Of a stretch of 64,000 bases of DNA, positions 52,207 through 61,410 are shown piece by piece (the first letter of the stretch is position 1; every line of letters starts with the position of its first letter). Below the pieces are notes generated by a model. The model did not search any database and had not been told where the DNA came from. It saw nothing but the letters and a program-made list of their open reading frames with translations. This DNA comes from an uncultured Flavobacteriaceae bacterium (GTDB lineage: Bacteria; Bacteroidota; Bacteroidia; Flavobacteriales; Flavobacteriaceae): contig CANKYF010000014.1 of assembly GCA_947487895.1 (NCBI GenBank), positions 1 to 64,000 of the forward strand, given 5' to 3'. Made by a program: the position numbers and the translations under genes.

Positions 52207-53542
52207 ACTTAGTCATTCTTCTATAGAGTGCAGTACGAGTAATACCCAGTTCTTTCGCAGATTTAGATATGTTACCATTATTTTTTTCAATAACTTTTAA
52301 AATGGTGTTTTTTTCAACAGTTTCAAGTTTTAAGTCTTTAGGGATAGAAGTATTTGACCTATTTTCAATAGGAGAGAACACCAAATCACTTTCATGTAAG
52401 GTAGCGTCATCAGACATAATTACGGCCCTTTCTAAGGCATATTGAAGCTCTCTCACATTACCAGGGAAGTGATAATTTTTTAGCTTTTTTATAAAACTGT
52501 CATCAATAGAAAAGGGAGATTTTAAATACTTATCAGTATAAAGATTTATAAAATGTTTAGCTAGTAATACTATGTCATTATCGCGTTCACGTAGCGGCGG
52601 AATAATAATTTCTACGGTATTAATTCTGTAAATTAAATCCTTTCTAAACTTATCTTCGTTGGCTAATGCGCTAATATCTAAATTAGTGGCGCAAATTAAT
52701 CTAATGTTTATAGGTATAGATTGGTTAGAGCCTAAAGGAGTTACTAGCCTATTTTGTAAAACGGTTAATAGCCGAGCTTGTTGGCGTAAACTTATATTGC
52801 CAATTTCATCTAGAAATAAAGTGCCTCCTTCAGCAGCTTCAAACCTACCTTTTCTGTCTGCTTTAGCATCAGTAAATGCGCCTTTTTTATAACCAAACAA
52901 CTCACTTTCAAATAGCGTTTCAGTTAATGCTCCAACATCAACTTTTACAAAAGGCTTATGTTTTCTAAGTGAATTGTCATGAATGGCTTTGGCTATCAAA
53001 TCTTTACCAGTACCGTTTTCACCTAAAATTAAAATATTAGCATCTGTAGGTGCTATCTTTTTTATTTTAAAGAAAACATCTTTCATGCTATGGCTTTCAC
53101 CAATTATTTCAGATTTGGCAATTAAAGTATCTTTAGTTTTAGCCTTTTTAGATTTTTTCTTATCTAGAATTTCTCCAATAGCCTCAATGAGCTTATCATT
53201 TTTCCATGGCTTGACTAAAAAGTCTGAAGCACCTTGTTTTAAAGACCTAATAGCTAAATCTAAATCACCATAAGCAGTAATTAAAATAACCGAAACATCT
53301 TTGTCTATTTCTTTTATTTTCTTCAACCAAAATACCCCTTCGTTTCCAGTATGTATTACGCTGGTAAAATTCATATCTAGAATAATAACATCAAATTTTT
53401 CTCTTTGAATTAAAGATGAAATATTCCCAGGGTTTTGTTCTATTACAACGTTTTTAGCTTTAGATTTTAGCAATAAGCGCATTGCAGTTAATACATCTGT
53501 ATCATCATCAACAACTAATATGTTCGCATTTTTTAACAGCAT
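52196..53542 (-). CDS. NtrC-family sigma-54-dependent response regulator
   Basis: A 448-residue activator from the ATG at 53542 (the longer frame begins at a GTG). Receiver domain about 1-125 with phospho-acceptor Asp56 (VIILDMN), AAA+ domain about 143-365 with Walker A GENGTGKD (174-181), and a C-terminal Fis-type helix-turn-helix ([18 protein letters not shown]). The sigma-54 contact loop reads GAFTDA (221-226) instead of the usual GAFTGA; I recall this variant in other Bacteroidota activators. It precedes the kinase gene with an 11-base overlap. The target promoter is probably that of the divergent export cluster. Confidence 0.93.
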   Translation of the reverse strand: MLLKNANILVVDDDTDVLTAMRLLLKSKAKNVVIEQNPGNISSLIQREKFDVIILDMNFTSVIHTGNEGVFWLKKIKEIDKDVSVILITAYGDLDLAIRSLKQGASDFLVKPWKNDKLIEAIGEILDKKKSKKAKTKDTLIAKSEIIGESHSMKDVFFKIKKIAPTDANILILGENGTGKDLIAKAIHDNSLRKHKPFVKVDVGALTETLFESELFGYKKGAFTDAKADRKGRFEAAEGGTLFLDEIGNISLRQQARLLTVLQNRLVTPLGSNQSIPINIRLICATNLDISALANEDKFRKDLIYRINTVEIIIPPLRERDNDIVLLAKHFINLYTDKYLKSPFSIDDSFIKKLKNYHFPGNVRELQYALERAVIMSDDATLHESDLVFSPIENRSNTSIPKDLKLETVEKNTILKVIEKNNGNISKSAKELGITRTALYRRMTKYDL

Positions 53543-53632
53543 AAACACAATATTACAATTTTATAGACCCACATTGAAATTATTAAGCCACAAATATTTT
53601 AATCTAAAAAAGTGTTTTAATAGCGCACAGAA

Positions 53633-53651
53633 CTGTATCGTTTTCGAACAG
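53633..53651. promoter_or_regulatory. Candidate enhancer-type inverted repeat
   Basis: CTGT-N11-ACAG lies about 70 bases upstream of the -24 box in the divergent gap between the NtrC-type gene and the export cluster. A dyad in this position fits an upstream activator site, but the conserved part is short. Confidence 0.2.
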
Positions 53652-53703
53652 GTAGTTGTAAGGGTTAGTTTTTAATGTGTTGATAATTAATGTTTTAAAT
53701 TGA

Positions 53704-53718
53704 TGGCACGGTAATGTA
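53704..53718 (+). promoter_or_regulatory. Candidate sigma-54 promoter of the export cluster
   Basis: TGGCACG at 53704-53710 is a perfect -24 element; the -12 region at the right distance reads TGTA rather than TTGC, which is weak. The predicted start would be near 53730, about 17 bases before the ATG of the membrane-fusion gene. It is next to the gene for a sigma-54 activator, which raises the odds. Confidence 0.4.
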
Positions 53719-53746
53719 TATTAGAATAACAAAATTTAAACAGTAC

Positions 53747-54994
53747 ATGGATATACCTTTAGAAAAGAAGCGATTTAACAAGAAAACCATTAGCCTTATA
53801 GTTGGTGTCATCTTGATAATATCATTAATCGTTTTTGTGATTATTTCAACAGGAGGAAAGTCGAAGTTAAATGTAGATACAGAGCGTATTTCTATTAGCG
53901 AAATTAAAGAAGGTGTATTTCAAGAGAATATCCCTGTTACCGGAGTTGTGATGCCTATTACCACAATTTATTTAGATGCGCTTGAAGGGGGGCGAGTAGA
54001 TGAAAAATTTGTTGAAGATGGCGCTATAATGAAACAAGGAGAACCTATTCTACGTCTTTCTAATACCGATTTAGAATTAAGTTTAGTAAATCAAGAAACT
54101 TCAGTATATAACCTGTTAACTCAAATGCAAATTTCTCAAAATGCTGCTAGACAGAATACTATTAATAAGCTAACTAGAATGACCGATGTTAAAAACGCTT
54201 TAATAGAAGCAGAACGTGTTTATGAACTTAATAAAAAACTATATGCGCAAAAGGCTATTGGAGGTCAGGAATTTAAGGAATCTCAAAACAATTATAACAA
54301 TCAGAAGCAACAAATGGAGTTGGCAGAACAAATTCTAAAGGAAGATTCTATTGCTGTTAAACAAGAGTCGAGCCAAATAAAAAACTCGTTTGCTAGAACA
54401 CAAAGTGCTTTAAAATTAATGCGAAAAAAGGTAGGTGATTTGGTTGTTAGAGCTCCTGTAGATGGACAATTAACATCTTTAGATGCCGAAATAGGACAGT
54501 CTAAAAATAAAGGAGAGCGTTTAGGACAAATTGATGTCTTGAGTGGTTTTAAAGTACGCGCAGATATAGATGAACATTACATTTCAAGAATTTATACAGG
54601 GCAACAAGGCACCTTTGAGTTTAATGGTGAAACGTATGTGTTAACCATAAAAAAAGTATTTACTCAAGTAACGAATGGAAGGTTTCAAGTTGATATGTTA
54701 TTTGATAAAAAAGTAGAAGGCATTCGTCGGGGTCAGTCATTACAAATTAGATTAGCTTTAAGTCAAGAAAAACAAGCTGTTTTAGTACCTAAAGGCGGAT
54801 TTTTTCAAAAAACAGGTGGTAATTGGATTTTTAAATTAAATGAAGACGGTACAGTGGCTTATAAAGTAGATATTCAATTAGGAACAAAAAACACACAATA
54901 TTATGAAGTTTTAGAAGGGCTTTCTCCTGGAGATAAAGTAATTACTTCTAGCTATGATAATTTTGGAGACAAACAAGAATTAGTTTTAAAGTAA
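53747..54994 (+). CDS. Periplasmic membrane-fusion (HlyD/MacA-type) adaptor
   Basis: A 415-residue adaptor from the ATG at 53747 (an in-frame upstream reading starts at 53714). A membrane anchor at about 14-34 is followed by a barrel-sandwich (biotinyl-like) domain (DALEGGRVDEKFVEDGAIM), a long alpha-helical hairpin at about 105-215, the second half of the sandwich (VGDLVVRAPVDGQLTSLDAE) and a beta-barrel domain to the C-terminus. It links an inner-membrane exporter to an outer-membrane channel. Its partner ATPase and permeases lie downstream; the outer-membrane channel gene is not in the window. Confidence 0.92.
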   Translation: MDIPLEKKRFNKKTISLIVGVILIISLIVFVIISTGGKSKLNVDTERISISEIKEGVFQENIPVTGVVMPITTIYLDALEGGRVDEKFVEDGAIMKQGEPILRLSNTDLELSLVNQETSVYNLLTQMQISQNAARQNTINKLTRMTDVKNALIEAERVYELNKKLYAQKAIGGQEFKESQNNYNNQKQQMELAEQILKEDSIAVKQESSQIKNSFARTQSALKLMRKKVGDLVVRAPVDGQLTSLDAEIGQSKNKGERLGQIDVLSGFKVRADIDEHYISRIYTGQQGTFEFNGETYVLTIKKVFTQVTNGRFQVDMLFDKKVEGIRRGQSLQIRLALSQEKQAVLVPKGGFFQKTGGNWIFKLNEDGTVAYKVDIQLGTKNTQYYEVLEGLSPGDKVITSSYDNFGDKQELVLK

Positions 54995-55008
54995 TAATAT
55001 AATTTAAC

Positions 55009-55091
55009 GTCATTACGAGGACGAAGGACGAAGTAATCTCTAAAAACAAAGAGCTAAAATACAAGATTGCTTCACTTCCGTTCGCAATGAC
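55009..55091. repeat. 83-bp intergenic inverted-repeat element
   Basis: GTCATTACGAGGACGAAGGA at the left and the reverse complement of GATTGCTTCACTTCCG...CGCAATGAC at the right form imperfect arms around an A-rich centre. I know this type (GTCATTGCGAGG...) as a frequent short palindromic element in Flavobacteriaceae. Here it lies inside the export operon, between the adaptor and ATPase genes, and supplies a false earlier start for the ATPase frame. Confidence 0.7.
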
Positions 55092-55113
55092 AATAAAAAA
55101 TAAAACAGTTAAA

Positions 55114-55791
55114 ATGATAAAAATTACAGACTTAGAAAAATATTATAAAACAGATGAATTGCAAACCATAGCACTTAATAAATTATCTTTTGAAGTGAAA
55201 GAAGGAGAGTTTGTTGCCATTATGGGGCCTTCTGGGTGTGGGAAATCAACATTATTAAACATTCTTGGAATGTTGGATGATTCTGATGGTGGTAGCTTCA
55301 TTTTTAATGGTCAAGAAGTTATTGATTATAATGAACGTAAGCGTGCTAACATTAGAAAACATAATATTGGTTTTGTATTTCAGAGTTTTAACTTGATAGA
55401 TCAGCTTTCAGTGTTTGAAAATGTAGAATTACCTCTAATCTACACAGGCGTAAAAAAAACAGAACGTAAAAAACGTGTGGAAGAAGTTTTAGAGAAAATG
55501 CAGATCATGCATAGACGCAAACACTTTCCGCAGCAATTATCAGGTGGTCAGCAACAGCGTGTAGCTGTAGCTAGAGCTGTAGTGAATAATCCTAAACTCA
55601 TACTTGCTGATGAGCCAACAGGAAACCTTGATAGTAGTAATGGTAATGAAGTTATGGACTTATTAACCGAGTTAAACTCTCAAGGTACCACTATAGTTAT
55701 GGTAACGCATAGTGAGCATGATGCAAAATTTACACATAGAATTATTAGAATGTTAGACGGACAAAAAGTAGCAGAGAACAGTTTGGTTTAA
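55114..55791 (+). CDS. ABC transporter ATPase, MacB/LolD-type
   Basis: A 225-residue ATPase from the ATG at 55114; a longer frame starts inside the repeat at 55087 and is rejected. Walker A GPSGCGKST, Q-loop, signature LSGGQQQR, Walker B LILADEPTGNLD and switch His in VTHS are all present. The short size and the sequence fit the MacB/LolD subfamily, which powers mechanotransmission-type exporters together with FtsX-like permeases and a MacA-type adaptor. Both partners are in the same cluster. Confidence 0.94.
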   Translation: MIKITDLEKYYKTDELQTIALNKLSFEVKEGEFVAIMGPSGCGKSTLLNILGMLDDSDGGSFIFNGQEVIDYNERKRANIRKHNIGFVFQSFNLIDQLSVFENVELPLIYTGVKKTERKKRVEEVLEKMQIMHRRKHFPQQLSGGQQQRVAVARAVVNNPKLILADEPTGNLDSSNGNEVMDLLTELNSQGTTIVMVTHSEHDAKFTHRIIRMLDGQKVAENSLV

Positions 55792-55853
55792 GGCCTTCTG
55801 TAAAATATATATCATCATCACTAAATCATTAACGAACAGTAAAATCAAAAGAC

Positions 55854-56627
55854 ATGTTAGTAACATCATTTAAAACAGGTATTAAAACTAATTTAAAGCA
55901 ATTGTTGTTTGTAGCGGTTGCTTTTATTGGAGCAAATGCATTTAGTCAGTCAATTTTCACTGATCTTGAATCCTTCAATAAAGTAATTATTAGTCCACAT
56001 ATACAAGTAACTTTTGTGGAGGGTGAAAAAGAACTGGTTACCATAGACTCTAACAAAGTATCTGATGAAAAACTGAATGTTGAAGTTAATAATGGAATTC
56101 TAAGAATGTATTTAGATGGAGCAAAAACAGTCACAAAATCAGAGAAGTTAGAAACCGGATCGTGGCAAGGTAAACGCTCTATCTATAAAGGTACTATAGT
56201 AACAGCAACAATTACTTATAAGTTTATTGAAGAACTTTCTCTAAGAGGAGAAGAAACATTTGTATTCCAAAGCTCGATGCAACAAAACAAATTGAGATTA
56301 AAGGTTTATGGAGAATCTCAGGTTTATTTTAATGATTTAAGTTTAAACCAATTGAATACTACTATATATGGTTCAAGTAGTTTGTCTGTAAATACTGGTA
56401 GTATAAATAGGCAGAAAACAACATGCTATGGTGAATGTAAAATAGATATGCCCGATGTGAAAAATCTAGACTCTAAAGTAACAGCTTATGGTGAAGGAAC
56501 ATTTGATTTGAACGTTTCAGATAACCTTAAAGTAACAGCCTATGGAGAAGCTATAGTTAAATATAAAGGAAACCCATATGTGAAAAAGGGAATTGTTTTA
56601 GGTGAGGCTAGTATTATTAGAAAATAA
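55854..56627 (+). CDS. DUF2807 (GIN-domain) exported protein
   Basis: A 257-residue protein with a signal peptide ending NAFSQ (about residue 32). The mature part is a right-handed parallel-strand domain of the DUF2807 'putative auto-transporter adhesin, head GIN' family: FNKVIISPHIQVTFVEGE near residue 43 and short repeats TAYGEGTFDLNV, TAYGEAIVKY at about 210-240. It has no T9SS sorting domain. Its role is unknown. It is embedded between the ATPase and permease genes of the export cluster, so it probably works with it, for example in the periplasm. Confidence 0.85.
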   Translation: MLVTSFKTGIKTNLKQLLFVAVAFIGANAFSQSIFTDLESFNKVIISPHIQVTFVEGEKELVTIDSNKVSDEKLNVEVNNGILRMYLDGAKTVTKSEKLETGSWQGKRSIYKGTIVTATITYKFIEELSLRGEETFVFQSSMQQNKLRLKVYGESQVYFNDLSLNQLNTTIYGSSSLSVNTGSINRQKTTCYGECKIDMPDVKNLDSKVTAYGEGTFDLNVSDNLKVTAYGEAIVKYKGNPYVKKGIVLGEASIIRK

Positions 56628-56632
56628 CTGTT

Positions 56633-58999
56633 ATGATACGCAACTATTTTAAAATTGCATGGAGAAATATACTAAAGAGTAAGTTTTTCAGTATACTCAA
56701 TATTATTGGCCTCTCTACAGGGATGGCCTGTAGTATGCTTATTTTATTGTGGGTGCAAAATGAAGTAAATTATGATAAGTTTCACACTGATTCGCAAAGA
56801 ATTTACCGATTTATTGTTGGTTCTGGAGATTTTAAAACAGCTGTTTCTTCGGCTGGTATGGGGCCAGATTTAAAAGAAGAACTACCAGAAATTGAAGCTG
56901 TAGTTAGAACTACAAAACAGGAAAAAGCACTGTTTAATGTAGATAATAAAGTTTTTGAAGAAGATCGGTTTATGTATGTAGACCCCAATTTTCTTACGTT
57001 TTTTGATTTTCCATTACTATATGGTAAAAAAGATTTGGCTTTAAAAGAACCAAATACCATTCTGCTAACAGCAGCAATGGCTAAAAAGTTATTTGGAGAA
57101 GAAAATGTTTTAGGGAAAACCATTAAAATAAATAATTCTAAAGACTTTAAGATTACAGGTGTTCTTAAAGACTTACCTCCCAATTCACATTTAAACTTTA
57201 ATGTGATATCATCTACCATGACTATTGCAAAAACAAATGGTGATTTTGCTAATAAAACATGGGGGCAATTTAATTATTATTCCTATTTTAAATTAAATGA
57301 ACATATAAGTGCTTCTAAAACAGCATTATCAAGTCTTGAAAATAAAATTAATACTATTGCCAGTGAAAGACTTAGTAATAAAACATTTGATTTTAGGTTA
57401 CAGCCCCTAGAAGATATTCATCTACATTCAGATTTACAATTAGATGTAGCAGGTCATGGAAACAATGAGTACGTAAGCATCTTCTTTTTTGTAGGGCTTT
57501 TTATTTTAGTTGTAGCCTGTATTAATTTTATGAATCTATCTACTGCTCGTTCTGCTAAAAGAAGTAAAGAGGTAGGTGTTCGTAAAGCAATTGGGGCTCA
57601 TAGAAGTCAATTGATCGGACAGTTTTTAAGTGAATCTATTTTATTATCTGTGCTATCTCTAATAATAGCAATTGGTTTAGTATTTATTGCGCTACCGTAT
57701 TTTAATGGAATTTCAGGAAAAGTACTAAGTATTGATATCACAAAAAGTGATTTCTGGCTAAGTACAATGGGCATTGTTTTGGTAACAGGGGTGCTTTCTG
57801 GTAGCTACCCAGCTTTATACCTCTCTGGGTTTAATCCTGTTAAAGTATTGAAAGGTAGCCTAAAAACAACTAGTAGTAATCTGTTTTTAAGAAATGGTTT
57901 GGTGACTATGCAATTTGTTATTTCTACTGTTTTAATAGTTGGTACAGGAGTAGTCTATAATCAATTAAATTTTATTAAAGATAAAAATTTAGGGTTTGAT
58001 AAAAGCAATATGATTATAGTGCCTTTGAGAGGGGACATAGGAAAAAAACAAGACGCTTTAAAAGCAAGTTTACAAAATACACCCCTTTTAGCCAATTATT
58101 CTATGTTTACAGATATGCCCACTAATCTTGATACCGGAACAATAGATGTAGACTGGGAGGGTAAAGAACAAAACAATGGTCTTGTTGTGCCCTGTTTAAG
58201 AATTGATGACAGATTTATTTCTTTGTTTGATATTGAGATTTTAGCGGGTAGAGGTTTCTCTGAAAATTTCCCTATAAATGATAAAAACTTTGTAATTAAT
58301 GAAACCCTTATGAAATTAATGGGTAAAAATTTGGATAATATTATTGGACAAAAATTTGAATTGAATGATATTCATGGACACATTGTAGGTGTTGTTAAAG
58401 ATTTTCATTTTAAACCTTTACAATATAATATTGAACCTTTAGTTTTAAATCAACGTAATAACCCCGCTTTTTTAGCCATTCGGACTAATATCGCTCAAAC
58501 AACATCAAGTCTTACTGCTCTTGAAAGTATTCATTCTAAACTCAATCCTGCTTTTCCTTTCTCATACTCATTTTTAGATGCAGATCTTGAAAACTTGTAC
58601 AAAGGGGAACAACAAATGGGTATGATCTTTAATATCTTGGCATTACTTGCCATTTTCATATCCTGTCTAGGTATTTATGGGTTGTCTGCTTTTATGGCAG
58701 AACAAAGAATTAAGGAAATAGGTGTTAGAAAAGTATTAGGTGCTACTACTACAAATTTGGTTAACCTATTATCTAAAGACTTCTTAAAACTAGTTGTTCT
58801 GGCTCTTTTTATTTCCATTCCCATATCATGGTATTACTTAAATGATTGGTTGCTCACTTTTGCCTATCGCATTAATATTTCCTTATGGATGTTTTTGGGA
58901 GCTGGTGCTGTAATCGTTTTAATTACACTTTTTACCTCAAGTTATCATAGTATTAGAGCTGCAATTACAAATCCAATTAAAAGTATAAGAACAGAATAA
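56633..58999 (+). CDS. Large FtsX/MacB-type ABC permease 1
   Basis: A 788-residue permease. It begins MIRNYFKIAWRN, followed by a membrane helix (about 18-42), a periplasmic MacB core domain (about 45-280), three membrane helices (about 285-400), a second periplasmic core domain (about 430-680) and a final three-helix FtsX block (about 680-775) ending NPIKSIRTE. The 800-residue size means two FtsX-type halves in one chain. It starts 5 bases after the DUF2807 gene. The substrate is unknown. Confidence 0.9.
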   Translation: MIRNYFKIAWRNILKSKFFSILNIIGLSTGMACSMLILLWVQNEVNYDKFHTDSQRIYRFIVGSGDFKTAVSSAGMGPDLKEELPEIEAVVRTTKQEKALFNVDNKVFEEDRFMYVDPNFLTFFDFPLLYGKKDLALKEPNTILLTAAMAKKLFGEENVLGKTIKINNSKDFKITGVLKDLPPNSHLNFNVISSTMTIAKTNGDFANKTWGQFNYYSYFKLNEHISASKTALSSLENKINTIASERLSNKTFDFRLQPLEDIHLHSDLQLDVAGHGNNEYVSIFFFVGLFILVVACINFMNLSTARSAKRSKEVGVRKAIGAHRSQLIGQFLSESILLSVLSLIIAIGLVFIALPYFNGISGKVLSIDITKSDFWLSTMGIVLVTGVLSGSYPALYLSGFNPVKVLKGSLKTTSSNLFLRNGLVTMQFVISTVLIVGTGVVYNQLNFIKDKNLGFDKSNMIIVPLRGDIGKKQDALKASLQNTPLLANYSMFTDMPTNLDTGTIDVDWEGKEQNNGLVVPCLRIDDRFISLFDIEILAGRGFSENFPINDKNFVINETLMKLMGKNLDNIIGQKFELNDIHGHIVGVVKDFHFKPLQYNIEPLVLNQRNNPAFLAIRTNIAQTTSSLTALESIHSKLNPAFPFSYSFLDADLENLYKGEQQMGMIFNILALLAIFISCLGIYGLSAFMAEQRIKEIGVRKVLGATTTNLVNLLSKDFLKLVVLALFISIPISWYYLNDWLLTFAYRINISLWMFLGAGAVIVLITLFTSSYHSIRAAITNPIKSIRTE

Positions 59000-59009
59000 A
59001 TCATCAATC

Positions 59010-61409
59010 ATGATACAAAACTATTTTAAAATTGCCTGGAGGTACTTGTTGAAAAACAAGGGATATTCCTTTATAAATATTGGAGGATTAGCCATAGGAA
59101 TGACCTGTTTTTTACTCATAGTATTATTCATAAAAAATGAACTTTCATATGATAACTACCATGAGAAAGGTAAAAATATATACAGAGTTGTACACCACAG
59201 TAGCGAAAATAATTTGGAGGATAGATGGGTATGGGGTAATGCACCAGTAGGTACTGCTTTAAAAAATGATTTTCCTGAAGTTATTGAAAAAGTTCAGTTT
59301 TCTGGAAGATCAGATGTATTGTTAAGTTATAACCAACGTTCGTTTCAAGAAGGCAATTGCTTTTATGTAGATCCAACCGTTTTTGATGTATTCACATGGC
59401 CGTTATTGTCGGGTAATCCAAAAACAGCATTAGAAGTTCCTTATTCAGTAGTATTAACAGAGAGCACAGCAAAAAAATATTTTGGAAACGAAGATCCTAT
59501 TGGTAAAACCTTAGATGGTAAGGGAGGTAGAGCTAGAGATGGGAAATATACAGTTACTGGTGTTATGAAAGATGTGTATGCCAATTCTCATTTTTCTTTT
59601 GATGTACTTATGTCTATGAGTTCGTTTTATCAAACCAGACCTAACATTTTTAGTTATTGGGGGTATGTAGATTTTTATACCTATTTCTTGGTTATTGATA
59701 ATTTTAATAAAGAAGCTTTTCAGGCTAAAATGCCTGATTTTATAAAAAGAAACTGGACTGAAAGAAGTGAAGATCACTATTATGACCTTTCCTTTGAAGC
59801 TTTACCTGATGTCTATTTAAACTCTAAAGCAGCGCGACAACCAGGGATTACAGGCAATCTATCTAATATTTACATTTTTGCAATTATAGGGTTGTTTATA
59901 TTAATGATTGCTAGCATCAATTTTATGAATCTAGCTACAGCACGTTCTTTAGAAAGAGCCAAGGAAGTAGGTGTTAGAAAAGTGATTGGGGCCAATAAAA
60001 AAGGTTTAGTATATCAATTTTTAGGCGAATCATTAATAATGGTTCTCTTATCTGCAATACTAGGTTTAGGGTTAGCTGTACTGTGTCTTCCTAGTATAAG
60101 TGAAATTACAGGGAAACAATTTATCATTAGTGAAATTTTTAATGGTTTTACACTTACCTTATTTTTTGGAACAGCTTTAATCACAGGTTTGTTAGCTGGT
60201 ACATACCCAGCTTTTCTTCTGTCAAGTTTTAAACCATCCAGTGTATTAAAAGGTGTTTTTAGTACATCAAAAAATGGTGTTAACTTAAGAAAAGGGCTTG
60301 TTGTATTTCAGTTTAGCCTTTCCATTGCTTTAATAGCTTGTACTATAATAGTGTATTCTCAATTAAACTTTATGGTGAACAAAAATTTAGGATTTGATAG
60401 AGAACAACAGTTAGTGATAGATTACAATTGGGATCGTGAAGTTCTACTTAATTTAGAAACCATTAAAAATGAATTTTTAAGACATCCAGATATTAGTTCT
60501 GTTGCATCTTCAAGAACAGTTCCTGGCGGTCACTTTCCAGCTGCAGGAACTAATATGGAAACTAAGGAGGGTGCAATGCAAATTTTTGATCCTTTTCTAT
60601 ATGAAGTAGATATTGATTTCATTCCGCATTATAATATCGAAGTGGTGGCTGGTAGAGCTTATTCCAGAGATTTTCCAGCAGATACAATTTCTTCTCTAGT
60701 TGTTAATGAGGCTGCCATGAGAAGTTTAGGTTATACAGATCCATCAGAAATTATAGGTAAGCGTTTTCAACAATGGGGAAGGGAAGGCACAGTGATAGGA
60801 GTAGTAAAAGATTTTAATTACGTATCGCTTCATCAAGAAATAGCTCCTTTAACATTACGTTTAGAACCAGCAGGGAAATATTTGTCATTACAAATAAAAT
60901 CATCAAATCTTCAGGCTACTATTGCAGATGTACAAAATAAATGGGCAACATTAGCACCCCATCGCCCTTTTTTATATAGTTTTTTAGATGAGTCTTTTAA
61001 CACCCAATATGAAGCAGATTTTAAATTTAAAGAGCTATTCACCATATTCTCGTTTCTAGCCATTTTAATTGCTTGTTTAGGGCTATTAGGGTTAACAACC
61101 TACAGCGCTATGCAAAGAACAAAAGAAATAGGAGTTCGAAAAGTATTAGGAGCAGAGGTAAAAAGCATTGTAACATTACTATCTAAAGATTTTATAAAGT
61201 TAGTAGGTATAGCAATTTTAGTGGCTACACCTTTTTCATGGTATGCCATGAGTAAGTGGCTTAACGAATACGCTTTTAGTATAAAAATAGACTGGTGGAT
61301 ATTTGTTTTAGCTGGTTCTATGGCACTTGGCATAGCAATTTTAACAATGAGTTTTTACGCCATAAAAGCGGCAAAAGCCAATCCTGTAAAAAGCTTAAGA
61401 ACAGAATAA
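59010..61409 (+). CDS. Large FtsX/MacB-type ABC permease 2
   Basis: A 799-residue paralogue of the neighbouring permeases with the same layout (N-terminal helix, two MacB core domains, two FtsX blocks) and the same ends (MIQNYFKIAWR, NPVKSLRTE). The first FtsX block carries RSLERAKEVGVRKVIGANKK and the last RTKEIGVRKVLGAEVKS, the typical cytoplasmic loop. It begins 10 bases after permease 1 and is followed by permease 3 after one base, so all are in one message. Confidence 0.9.
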   Translation: MIQNYFKIAWRYLLKNKGYSFINIGGLAIGMTCFLLIVLFIKNELSYDNYHEKGKNIYRVVHHSSENNLEDRWVWGNAPVGTALKNDFPEVIEKVQFSGRSDVLLSYNQRSFQEGNCFYVDPTVFDVFTWPLLSGNPKTALEVPYSVVLTESTAKKYFGNEDPIGKTLDGKGGRARDGKYTVTGVMKDVYANSHFSFDVLMSMSSFYQTRPNIFSYWGYVDFYTYFLVIDNFNKEAFQAKMPDFIKRNWTERSEDHYYDLSFEALPDVYLNSKAARQPGITGNLSNIYIFAIIGLFILMIASINFMNLATARSLERAKEVGVRKVIGANKKGLVYQFLGESLIMVLLSAILGLGLAVLCLPSISEITGKQFIISEIFNGFTLTLFFGTALITGLLAGTYPAFLLSSFKPSSVLKGVFSTSKNGVNLRKGLVVFQFSLSIALIACTIIVYSQLNFMVNKNLGFDREQQLVIDYNWDREVLLNLETIKNEFLRHPDISSVASSRTVPGGHFPAAGTNMETKEGAMQIFDPFLYEVDIDFIPHYNIEVVAGRAYSRDFPADTISSLVVNEAAMRSLGYTDPSEIIGKRFQQWGREGTVIGVVKDFNYVSLHQEIAPLTLRLEPAGKYLSLQIKSSNLQATIADVQNKWATLAPHRPFLYSFLDESFNTQYEADFKFKELFTIFSFLAILIACLGLLGLTTYSAMQRTKEIGVRKVLGAEVKSIVTLLSKDFIKLVGIAILVATPFSWYAMSKWLNEYAFSIKIDWWIFVLAGSMALGIAILTMSFYAIKAAKANPVKSLRTE

Positions 61410-61410
61410 T

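Noticed and set aside
56803-57219. 138-residue minus-strand frame inside permease 1
   Set aside because: Antisense shadow of a conserved permease; no start or family signal.
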